NCBI GenBank assembly: GCA_016744375.1
Contig: JADGEM010000031.1
Span: 1 to 51,782 of the forward strand
Source: Gammaproteobacteria bacterium
GTDB taxonomy: Bacteria; Pseudomonadota; Gammaproteobacteria; GRL18
Length of the DNA: 51,782 bases
Direction of reading: 5' to 3'
Shown here: positions 24,543 through 33,900 of the stretch, one piece after another
Numbering within the stretch: the first letter of the stretch is position 1
Layout: every line of letters starts with the position of its first letter
Made by a program: the position numbers and the translations under genes
Notes under the pieces: model-generated
The model's database searches: none
Seen by the model: the letters and a program-made list of their open reading frames with translations, nothing else
What the model was told of the DNA's origin: nothing

Positions 24543-26456
24543 ATGAATGATCAAGTAACAACAGCAAAACAACTTCCGATACAGGAACCTCAAAAAATTG
24601 ATGAACACATTGTTGAGATTGTCAGTGATTCAGGTGAGGGTGCACAGAAATGTGGACAAACATTCGGTGCCATTGGCGGTAAAATGGGCAATGGTATCTG
24701 GACTGTAGAAATCATACCTGCGGAGATTCAGCCACCAGCGCGTACTCCTGCAGGCGGTAGTGGTAACCGAATTCGTGTTGGTTCAAAAATCATGACCAAT
24801 ATGGGTAATGAAGCGGATCTGGTTGTTGGTTTTAATGAGCAGGTGCTGTATGCCCGTATTGCTAATGGTGCCTATAAAGACGGTACCATTGTTCTTCTGG
24901 AAAATAAATGGGCCAGTGATCCTCAGGAAAAAATTCGTGATGAGTATGCATTTGCTGTTGATGAATTTAAGAAAAATGGTTTGATTGTCCATGAACTTCC
25001 CATGGAAGAAGAATGTCTCAAGATTGTAAAAAATGCACGTAAGGGTAAAAACATGTTTGTGCTTGGCATGTTATGCCGTATTTACAATCGTGATCCCAAA
25101 TTAGGGCTGAATGAAATTCATAATACCTTTAAACATAAAGGTGATAAAGTCGTTAAACCCAACCAGGATTTATTCAATTCTGGCTATGAATTTGCAAAGA
25201 ATAACCTTGAATATTTCTATGATATCCCTCCATATGAAGGTTCAGATAAAGATCTTGACAGAATCATTGTGACCAATGGTAATACGGCAGTTGGACTTGG
25301 AGTGATGGCTTCAGGTATGGAAATGATCTCAATGTATCCCATTACTCCAGCGACTTCCGCAACTCATTATGTGGCTGAAGTGTATCATAATGTGGGTGGT
25401 TTTATTCATCAGGCTGAAGATGAAATTGCTGCTGTTGGTTTTGCAATTGGTGCTTCATATGCAGGTAAAACAGCCTGTACTATTACGTCTGGTCCAGGCA
25501 TGGCACTGAAAACAGAATTAATTGGCCTGGCTGTTATGGGTGAAATTCCTCTGGTGATTGTTGATGTCCAGCGGGGTGGACCTTCAACGGGTTTGCCGAC
25601 CAAAGTGGAGCAATCGGATTTATTAGCTGCGTTATATGGTGAACCGGGTGATGCACCCAAAATTATTATCGCTGCAGCCACCATTCCAGAGTGTTTTGAA
25701 TTTGTCATTATGGCGCGTAAATTAGCCGAAGAATTCAGAACGCCTGTTATCCTGCTAACCGATGCTAATTTAGCAACGGGTGTACAGCCCTGGCTGCGTC
25801 CTGACATTAAAGAAGAATGGTTTTCAGCTCCGATTGATCAGTCTCCCTGGGATAAGAAAGTACCCGCTTATGACTGGGATGAAAATACCGGCTTGTCACA
25901 AAGACCGATTCCCGGACAGCCAGATGGTATGTATGTTCTTACCGGACTTTCACATACAGAACGAAGTAAAGTATCGTATAACTCCGAGACAAATCAGCTG
26001 ACTTCTCAGCATCGCAGCCGTAAAATTGCAGCACTGCAGAGCACTCTGAAAGCACCCGTTATTCATGGCGTGGATTCTCAGGAAGATGAAGGTGATTTAT
26101 TAGTGGTTGCCTGGGGCTCTACCATTGGTGCTATTGAAGAAGCGGTAAATATCCTCAAAGCAGATGGTCATAAAATTGCCTCCTTGCATTTACGCTTCCT
26201 GTCACCATTGGAGCCTGGTCTTAGAGACATTTTCAGCCGATATAAAAAAGTAATGACCATTGAAATTAACTATAGTGATGATCCTGACGGACCCATGATA
26301 ACGGAAGAGAACAGACGCTATGCCCAACTGGCAAATGTACTACGGGCACAGTTTGTTGTCGATATTGACTGCTGGTCAGTCGTTTATGGTCATCCACTAC
26401 AACCCGGTTTACTGGTTGATGAACTCACTAAGCGTCTTGACGCGATGAATGCATAA
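24543..26456 (+). CDS. korA: 2-oxoacid:ferredoxin oxidoreductase, fused gamma-alpha subunit
   Basis: The N-terminal 200 residues are the gamma domain (SDSGEGAQKCGQTFGAIGGKMG, ARTPAGGSGNRIRVGS) and the rest the alpha domain (ISMYPITPATSATHYVAE, QAEDEIAAVGFAIGASYAGK, VDVQRGGPSTGLPTKVEQSDLL). This fusion is typical of 2-oxoglutarate:ferredoxin oxidoreductase KorA. The reaction is 2-oxoglutarate plus CoA to succinyl-CoA and CO2 with reduction of ferredoxin, or the reverse. Starts are uncertain: ATG at 24543 has AGGAA ten bases upstream; ATG 24522 and TTG 24462 are also in frame. The preceding 155-base gap shows no clear promoter. Confidence 0.88.
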   Translation: MNDQVTTAKQLPIQEPQKIDEHIVEIVSDSGEGAQKCGQTFGAIGGKMGNGIWTVEIIPAEIQPPARTPAGGSGNRIRVGSKIMTNMGNEADLVVGFNEQVLYARIANGAYKDGTIVLLENKWASDPQEKIRDEYAFAVDEFKKNGLIVHELPMEEECLKIVKNARKGKNMFVLGMLCRIYNRDPKLGLNEIHNTFKHKGDKVVKPNQDLFNSGYEFAKNNLEYFYDIPPYEGSDKDLDRIIVTNGNTAVGLGVMASGMEMISMYPITPATSATHYVAEVYHNVGGFIHQAEDEIAAVGFAIGASYAGKTACTITSGPGMALKTELIGLAVMGEIPLVIVDVQRGGPSTGLPTKVEQSDLLAALYGEPGDAPKIIIAAATIPECFEFVIMARKLAEEFRTPVILLTDANLATGVQPWLRPDIKEEWFSAPIDQSPWDKKVPAYDWDENTGLSQRPIPGQPDGMYVLTGLSHTERSKVSYNSETNQLTSQHRSRKIAALQSTLKAPVIHGVDSQEDEGDLLVVAWGSTIGAIEEAVNILKADGHKIASLHLRFLSPLEPGLRDIFSRYKKVMTIEINYSDDPDGPMITEENRRYAQLANVLRAQFVVDIDCWSVVYGHPLQPGLLVDELTKRLDAMNA

Positions 26457-26482
26457 CGGTCAGAAGATTAAGGAAATATATT

Positions 26483-27439
26483 ATGTTTGGTATTAAAGCA
26501 GATTGGTCTTTAGAAGTTTTTGAACGTTATTTTACACTGGACGATTATGGCGCTGGTGGCGATGTTCGCTGGTGCTCCGGTTGCGGTGATTTTGCCATAT
26601 TAAATACCGTACACCGTATTTTACGTGATGCTCAGGTGGCCCCTGAGTTGAGTGTTGCGGTGTCAGGTATTGGCTGTTCCAGTCGCATGCCGCATTACAT
26701 GGGGACTTATGGTCTACATGGTCTGCACGGTCGTGCCTTACCGCTTGCCAATGGTATAAAATCCCGTCGTCCTGAGCTGGATGTCTGGGTTGCCACGGGT
26801 GATGGTGATTGTTTTTCTATTGGTGCAGGTCCATGGCTGCATTCTATGCATCTTAATATGGATATGGTTATTCTGGTTTTTGATAATGGTATTTATGGTT
26901 TAACCAAGAAGCAGACGTCGCCCACAACAAAGCAGGGTACAAAAACCAATACCCATCCGCAAGGTGCAATACTGCCGCCATTGAATCCATTAACGATTAC
27001 TTTGGGCATTACCAATATTTCATTTGTGGCTCAGGTCGTCGACTGGAATCCACCTTTGTTATACGAAACAATTAAGGCAGCTCACCAGCACAGAGGGACG
27101 AGTTTTGTTCGTGTCCTGCAGCGTTGTCCGGTATTTTCTGAAGAATTTACTAAACCACTTCAGGACAATCCTGATCAGTTTACCCTTCTGGAACATGAAG
27201 ATGGGATTACCATTGATGACAATGTTAAGCGTCTTTTCCATAACGTGGTTGAGCATGATCCAAAGGACTGGCTGGGTGCAATGAAATACGCACGTGATCA
27301 GGAAAATATTCCATTGGGTATATTGTTTAAAGATCCTGATGCCATTGTTTATGAAGATCATTCAAGCGTCGGTGTTGGCATGACAAATGAAGAAAAAGTC
27401 GCTGGCTTAAATGCTGCTTTTGATAAGTTTTCAATTTAA
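26483..27439 (+). CDS. korB: 2-oxoacid:ferredoxin oxidoreductase beta subunit
   Basis: 318 residues forming the thiamine-diphosphate subunit. It shows GDGDCFSIG (106-114) with FDNGIYGLTKKQTSPTT, the TPP/Mg site, and four cysteines for the proximal [4Fe-4S] cluster: Cys31 and Cys34 (WCSGCGDF), Cys65 (GIGCSSR) and Cys215 (LQRCPVF). KorAB is a minimal two-gene enzyme; substrate preference (2-oxoglutarate versus pyruvate) is judged from overall likeness to KorB and is not certain. Confidence 0.9.
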   Translation: MFGIKADWSLEVFERYFTLDDYGAGGDVRWCSGCGDFAILNTVHRILRDAQVAPELSVAVSGIGCSSRMPHYMGTYGLHGLHGRALPLANGIKSRRPELDVWVATGDGDCFSIGAGPWLHSMHLNMDMVILVFDNGIYGLTKKQTSPTTKQGTKTNTHPQGAILPPLNPLTITLGITNISFVAQVVDWNPPLLYETIKAAHQHRGTSFVRVLQRCPVFSEEFTKPLQDNPDQFTLLEHEDGITIDDNVKRLFHNVVEHDPKDWLGAMKYARDQENIPLGILFKDPDAIVYEDHSSVGVGMTNEEKVAGLNAAFDKFSI

Positions 27440-27481
27440 TACTAACTGATTATTACTGAACTATTTATTACAAAAAAAGTT

Positions 27482-29962
27482 ATGACATCAAATACAAATG
27501 CCTTACTACCAATGCTTCCTTCTAAAAAGGATGAAGCAAGTGATGACAGTGCAGATTTACAAAAAGTCATGCATACTTTGCGTCATTTTCATCTAGGGAA
27601 CCCAGCGGCTGCGAAGCAGTTAGAATCGTTGACGGATGATTATTTACCCGCATTGCTTTCTGCTTATCGTGATGCTTCAGCGCTTCGATATGACTATCCG
27701 CTTTATCTGTCTCCTGTCTCTATTGATGATGAGAATAATGAAGGACAGGCTGATGCTCTGGCCAGACCGCTTTCTGAGTTTTTATATAAAACGGTGGAAA
27801 CTTTTGCAGCGGATCAGGGCAGTGCGATTGTTTTAAAAGATAATCTACCCTGGATTGAACGTTTTCTGGGTGAAGCAACTGATCAGGTTGAAGGCCCTAT
27901 AGGCTGTAAAGTATTGATTAATGATGCCTGCCAGGCTTTAACTAAGCACCTGAATCTTGATGAAAGCTATCAGGAAAAATTACAGGCTGATATGGATAAA
28001 CTGCTTGCAGCGACGCCTGATGACAGTTTGTTGCTGGCCTATGGACGTTTTCCGGCATTACACTTATTAATGCATCTGATCCGTTTTAAAGTTATTCCTC
28101 AACTGACTGCATTTAAAAATAACACGGTACAGTATATTCAGAAATTACAGGTTTTACTGGATGTTGATAATACTAAACAGGATGAAGCAAAATCTTCTGA
28201 CTCATTAAAATCAAATATTTCATCCAATCAATTCTTTAATACTGAATCCCTGTCCAGAATTGTTAAGCATTCAACCGGTTCAGTTTCCATGTCTCAGTCA
28301 AGGCGTAAACGGATTCAGGGTGCTGTGAATGTATTACAGGAATTTAAAGAAAAAGAAGTCCTGGTACATATTATCCATGCCAATTATTCACTGGATAAAG
28401 TGCTCAATAAAAATGCCTGTTTTGCTACTGAACATCATGAAGATCCCTGTTTAAGGGCCACGGAAGTCTTTGATCAGGAAGCACAGCAGTTAGCGAAAGT
28501 ATTTGCAGCAGCACGAATTGCCAAACTGGAAATTGATCATCTTTATGATGAAAATATTCATGATCCCTGGTTTAATAATTTTAACTGGGAAGCTTTCTCT
28601 AAGACAGAACTGACCCTGGTTCCTTCAGTAATTGTTTTAGAATCTGCTGACAGACTTGCCAATGATTACATGGTGTCTTTTTCACATCTGCTGAATTCTG
28701 GTCGTCCGGTTAATATCATTGCTCGTGTTCAGGCGCATAATAATCCCGGTATCGGCGCAGATGAAGATCCATTTCAGAGTTATCGTACAGAACTGGGTTA
28801 TTTTGGTATCAGTCATCGCCAGGCTGTGGTTTCGCAATTATCTGCTGCACGGCATGAACAATTACTGTCCCATCTGAACCTTGCCCTGGATGCGACCAGA
28901 ACCAGTCTGCACCTTATAAATGTCGGCATTCGTGATGAACAGGATAAACTCGATTTAAATGCCTGGTTAGTTGCCGGTGCTGCATTAGAAGGGCGAGCGC
29001 ATCCATGCTTTGCAGTGGATCCGGGAGCAGGTGATTCTGCTGCTGATCGTGTTGACTTCAGTGGTAACCCGCAAGCAGACAAAGACTGGCCGACTCAGCC
29101 CTTTATATACCAAAATGAAAAGGGAGAGCGCAGTGAAATTGAACTGGACTTTACCTTTGCAGATTATTCATTGCTGATACCTCGATTAAATCATCATTTT
29201 GGCATTGTGCCCAAAGAAATTGATTCAGAAGATTTATTGCCGGTTGCAGAGTTTCTGTCTTTACCTGAGGATAAATTTGATAATTTCATCCCATATATAT
29301 GGGGTGTGAATAAAAACAATGTGTTGCGAAAACTCGTTGTTTCCAGAGCCCTGATTCATGCCTGTCGTGATCGTCTGAATTTCTGGTATACACTGCAGGA
29401 AATGGCTGGTGTCCGTAGTCAGTATATTGAAAATGCAGAAATTCGTTTTCAGTCTGATGCTGAAATGGAGATTGCAAAACAAGTTGCTCAGGCAAAAGCT
29501 GAATTTGATGCAGAACTGGAGCGTGTACGTACAGAAACAGCAGCTGAAGTCATGAGTCGTTTAACTGACATGTTGCTGGGTATGGACTTGTCTTCTGTCA
29601 GCGCTGCAGCAAGGCCTGCCGTTGTCACTTCACAATCTTCGGAAGAGCAGCAGGTTCAGGATTCCCCAGCTGAAGAGGTGATTGAAGATGAGCTTGTTGA
29701 GGAAGAAGATAGTTTTGAAGACCCATGGATTGATTCACCACTTTGCACAACCTGTAATGATTGTACCGATATGAATCCATTAATGTTTGTTTACAATGAC
29801 AGTAATCAGGCTTTTATTGCAGATTTAAGTGCAGGAACCTATTTACAAATGGTTGAAGCTGCTGAAATTTGTCCCTCAAAGTGTATTCATCCTGGAAAAC
29901 CATGGAATGATAGTGAGCCTGATCTTGATGAGCTTGTTGAACGTGCAAAGACCTTCAACTAA
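27482..29962 (+). CDS. Large protein of unknown function with C-terminal ferredoxin domain
   Basis: 826 residues, mostly soluble, with no domain I can name before the C-terminus. Residues about 480-640 contain conserved-looking blocks (AALEGRAHPCFAVDP, DWPTQPFIY, FTFADYSLLIPRLNHHFG, NFIPYIWGVN, FWYTLQEMAGV). A coiled coil lies at about 655-690 and an acidic linker about 700-745. The last part is a [4Fe-4S] ferredoxin: Cys755, Cys758, Cys761 and Cys797 (CPSKC), with Cys801 extra. Between korB and rnfB (12 bases to rnfB) it is well placed to dock KorAB to Rnf and pass electrons. The role is inference. Confidence 0.7.
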   Translation: MTSNTNALLPMLPSKKDEASDDSADLQKVMHTLRHFHLGNPAAAKQLESLTDDYLPALLSAYRDASALRYDYPLYLSPVSIDDENNEGQADALARPLSEFLYKTVETFAADQGSAIVLKDNLPWIERFLGEATDQVEGPIGCKVLINDACQALTKHLNLDESYQEKLQADMDKLLAATPDDSLLLAYGRFPALHLLMHLIRFKVIPQLTAFKNNTVQYIQKLQVLLDVDNTKQDEAKSSDSLKSNISSNQFFNTESLSRIVKHSTGSVSMSQSRRKRIQGAVNVLQEFKEKEVLVHIIHANYSLDKVLNKNACFATEHHEDPCLRATEVFDQEAQQLAKVFAAARIAKLEIDHLYDENIHDPWFNNFNWEAFSKTELTLVPSVIVLESADRLANDYMVSFSHLLNSGRPVNIIARVQAHNNPGIGADEDPFQSYRTELGYFGISHRQAVVSQLSAARHEQLLSHLNLALDATRTSLHLINVGIRDEQDKLDLNAWLVAGAALEGRAHPCFAVDPGAGDSAADRVDFSGNPQADKDWPTQPFIYQNEKGERSEIELDFTFADYSLLIPRLNHHFGIVPKEIDSEDLLPVAEFLSLPEDKFDNFIPYIWGVNKNNVLRKLVVSRALIHACRDRLNFWYTLQEMAGVRSQYIENAEIRFQSDAEMEIAKQVAQAKAEFDAELERVRTETAAEVMSRLTDMLLGMDLSSVSAAARPAVVTSQSSEEQQVQDSPAEEVIEDELVEEEDSFEDPWIDSPLCTTCNDCTDMNPLMFVYNDSNQAFIADLSAGTYLQMVEAAEICPSKCIHPGKPWNDSEPDLDELVERAKTFN

Positions 29963-29974
29963 TACTGACTTAAT

Positions 29975-30850
29975 ATGAATTTAACAGATTTTCTGACAGC
30001 ACCGGTAATTATGACCAGCCTGGGCCTGCTTTTTGGAGTAATTTTGGCGGTTGCTTATCATTATCTTAAAGTGGATGAAGATCCAAGAATAGCTGAGACA
30101 GAAGAATTGCTGCCGGGTACTAATTGTGGTGCCTGCGGTGAGCCCGGTTGCTTGCCTTTTGCAATAAAACTGGTTGCGGGTGATGTTAATCCCAGTGGCT
30201 GTACTGTGGCCACAGAAGATGATATTGACAGTCTGTCTGAATTTTTAGGGGTTGATGCGGGTGAACAGGAAAAAGTTGTTGCGCGTTTAAAATGTGCTGG
30301 AGGCAAGGGACAGGCTTTTCAAATTGCAGAGTATCAAGGCTTTGAAGGCTGTCGTGCTGCTGCCGTTATTTCAGGTGGAGGAAAAGGTTGCTCATGGGGT
30401 TGTCTGGGACTGGGTGATTGTGAAGTCGCCTGTACTTTTGATGTGATCCATATTAATGACAATGGTCTGCCTGTGGTGGATACTGAGAATTGTACAGCCT
30501 GTTCGGATTGTGTCGATATTTGCCCAAAAAATCTTTTTGAATTACGCCCACTGGCTGAACAGCTTTATATACAGTGTAATATTCCACTAGAAGGGGATTC
30601 AGTTACAGCACTTTGCAGTGCGGGCTGTGATGCCTGTGGAAAGTGTGTTGCTGATGCCCCTGTCGGTCTGATGGAAATGGTGAATGAGTTACCGATCGTT
30701 GATTATGCTTCTGGTCTCTTTACAACAGACAATACAACTAAGAAAGCCGTTGATCGCTGCCCGACAGATGCGATTCAATGGCTTGAAGGAAATCAGTTTT
30801 CTGAACTGAGTGATGAACAGAAACGATTTATAAATCGTAGTTCTCTATAG
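29975..30850 (+). CDS. rnfB: Rnf complex ferredoxin subunit RnfB
   Basis: 291 residues: an N-terminal membrane helix (about 10-30), the Fes-type [4Fe-4S] site Cys51, Cys54, Cys59, Cys76 (CGACGEPGC), then ferredoxin repeats (CLGLGDCEVAC; CTACSDCVDICP; CSAGCDACGKC; and a lone Cys in DRCPTDA). RnfB takes electrons from or gives them to soluble ferredoxin. The layout matches full-length RnfB, but the gene is separated from rnfC by the giant NifJ-like gene. Confidence 0.88.
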   Translation: MNLTDFLTAPVIMTSLGLLFGVILAVAYHYLKVDEDPRIAETEELLPGTNCGACGEPGCLPFAIKLVAGDVNPSGCTVATEDDIDSLSEFLGVDAGEQEKVVARLKCAGGKGQAFQIAEYQGFEGCRAAAVISGGGKGCSWGCLGLGDCEVACTFDVIHINDNGLPVVDTENCTACSDCVDICPKNLFELRPLAEQLYIQCNIPLEGDSVTALCSAGCDACGKCVADAPVGLMEMVNELPIVDYASGLFTTDNTTKKAVDRCPTDAIQWLEGNQFSELSDEQKRFINRSSL

Positions 30851-30902
30851 GCTGAACATCAGCTGCGAATGAGTTATACAATACTTAACAAATGAAATTT
30901 TT

Positions 30903-33900
30903 ATGCTAAATTTAACAGAAACTGCAATTCGTCTATATCGTCAAATTTTTGGTTCGCCTGAGTTTGCAGGGCAACTCGCTGAGGGTATTGAAACAGTCTT
31001 AGATGGCAACACTGCGATTGCCGTGACTGAAGCCTGTATGACTGAAGTGGCAGCTTTAGGCGGTGGCTTTCTTGAGCAGGGCGCAGCACTTGCCTGGTTA
31101 TCAGAACAGCAGCGATTGACTAATAATTTCTTTGATGAAAAACTGAGTGTGCAATACGCCGATTCACCCAGAGGGTCACTGGCTACTGCTATGGGTGTGA
31201 CTCTATCAGGTCACCGAAGCACAGTATTTCTTTCAGCTCATGATCTTTCAGCTTGTCAGGATCTACTTCAGACTGCAGTTGGACGACGTCTGCCTTTAGT
31301 GATTCATCTCGATAACCGTTTATCAGCAAGCCAGGCCAATAGTACCGGTAGTGACCATGATAGCCTGCATCAGGCAATGGACAGCGGTTGTTTTGTTCTG
31401 TTTGCATCCAATGTTCAGGAAGCGGTGGATTTCACACTGATAGCCCGTCATGTTGCTGAACTGACATTGACGCCGGGTATTGTTGTTATTGACGGCACCG
31501 AAACTGCATTGGCTGCTCAAAATGTCTGCCTGCCTTCTGCTGAACTGATCAAACATTTTATCGGCCGTGCAGATGAATTGATTGATGCGCCTTCTATTGC
31601 ACAAAAACAGTTGTTTTCAGGATCAAGAAAACGACTGCATCGATGGCATGATCTGGATACCCCGGTATTACAAGGGGCTATGCAGACTGCAGCTGTTTAT
31701 TCCTTAGGAAAGACCGCTGGTGATGTTTATTTTGAAGATCAGGTTGCCGAACTGCTCAAACAAAGCTTTGCAACCTTTGCTGAATTTACCAGCCGGAAAT
31801 ATGATTCGGTTTCGACTTTTTCGCTAAAAAAGGCAGATGTCATTTTTATTGCCCAGGGCAGTGCGATTGAAATTTTGACAACGTTTAGTGTTTGGTTAAA
31901 GGCACAGAAAAAGTCGCATAAAAAGATCAATGTGGGTGTTATTGGTCTGCACAGTCTGCGTCCTTTTGATGCCGCACAAATCACTGAACGATTGCAAAAT
32001 AATAAATGTTCATCCAATACGGTTGTTGTCCTTGAAAGAATGACGGTGCCATTAGCCGATGATGCACCATTGATGCGTGAGCTTCGTGCAGCTATACAAA
32101 AAAAAATATCAACTGATCATGTCGAGGCTAAGAGTTTCCCCAAGTTACGCTCAATGATTTACGGTTTAGGCGGAGTCTCTCTTAATCCTGAAGATCTACT
32201 GGTGCTTACTCAGGATATAAGGGCTAAAGCTCAGGAAGTAAGGGGACAGAATAAATTGAAAACTGCCTCTGAAGCAAAATATCTGGGCATGCCTTTTGTT
32301 TCCTATGATGTAAAAGATGCCCTTAGCAAAACGAAAGAACAGCACCCCAAACGTCAGGTGATGCTTGATACTCTGGAACGTTATTATCCGCAAATTAGTG
32401 AACTGGGTATTAATGCTAAAGGTGAACAATTGACATTGTGTTCAGAGGCCACACAGTCGATAAGTTTTGCAGTCAGTCACAGAGTTGATGGCCAGTCAAA
32501 TTCCTCTTTTGCAATGGATCTGTCTGCCAGTCTCTTTGCTTTAAAAGGCGGATATATTCGTAGTTCAGTCACCTCTTCATGGGAACAGTGGGCCTCAAGA
32601 CAAACAGATTACATCACCCATGCAGATAGCCCTTATTCTTCAGGTTGTACCAGTCTGGTCGATTTTTTCATGGTCTTGTCAGCAGATGAAAGTTCACTAT
32701 TAAATGCCTGCAAGAATCTGTCAAATAACGGCGTACTCATCTTCAATGGTGAGCAACTGGATTCATATTTATCAAAAAAAGTGGGCCAGGATTGTCTTGA
32801 TTTAATTAATAATAAAAATATTTCTATCTATAAAATTGACACTTCAATAGAAAACACTTCAATTGAAGCTCCAGAAGTGGATTCTACCGGTTCTGATATC
32901 AGTCAGAGTCAATTGCTCTGGGAAAAGATGCTGGCGACTTTGACAGGTGTTTTACTCAATAGAAACTTATTAAATTTGAAACTTCGTAAAGTGGTTTCAC
33001 TGCGTGAATTTTTAATTAATGCACATACTTGTGAACACAGCAGTACCTTGACGGATTTATTTAAAGAAACCCTGAATACCGTTGTTGAAGAAAATGAAGC
33101 GGATAACAATGAGTTATTTGATTCAACTCGTTCAGCAGTCAATTTTAATAATCAACCGACTTTATCCAAAGTTCCTGAAATGGTAAAAAAAATGGGACAG
33201 GCTACTGACTCCTATGATAATTTACCTCGATTCTGGGACCAGGTCGGTGTGTTAGAACAGGCAGGTGAATCCAGTCATCTAACAGTTGATCCTTATTTTG
33301 CCACAGGTACGATTCCATCCTTAAGCGCCACATTTAATGATATGACACGGCATCGTCATGAACTCAATGGTACTCATGCCAACGTGCCCATCTATAAACC
33401 TGAAGAATGTGATGCCTGTGGGCACTGCTGGTCTAATTGTCCGGATAGTGCGATTGCCGTTGTTGCTTTAAGCCCTAAGTCACTCATTGAAACCGGCATT
33501 AAAATGGCGGGTGCGGATTCGGTACGTCAGGTGTCTGGAAAATTGGCTTCCCGTATGGCCAAACGTTGTCGTAATCAAGAAGTTAAGGTGGATAATGCGG
33601 GTGAATTGATCAGTAATGCCTTTGACTGGCTGAAAGAAAAATCAGGTCTGCCGGAAGAGCGTTTACTTGATATTGAAACTGATTTTGAAAAGTTACATTT
33701 GGCGATTGCTGATCTGCCTGTTGTTATAAGTGATTCATTATTTTACTCACAGGAAAAGAATCAAAATGATACCGGGGAATTATTTAGTCTGGTTATAAAT
33801 CCTGATAGTTGTAAAGGCTGTGGTCTGTGTGTTGAATTATGCGGTTCGTCTGCATTGGTGAATGCAGATGAAGAAATACTCAGCCAGAACTATCAATTAA

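Noticed and set aside
25409..25807. A 132-codon minus-strand frame inside korA
   Set aside because: It is fully antisense to strongly conserved KorA motifs and is Ala/Ser/Gly-rich as expected of a shadow frame.
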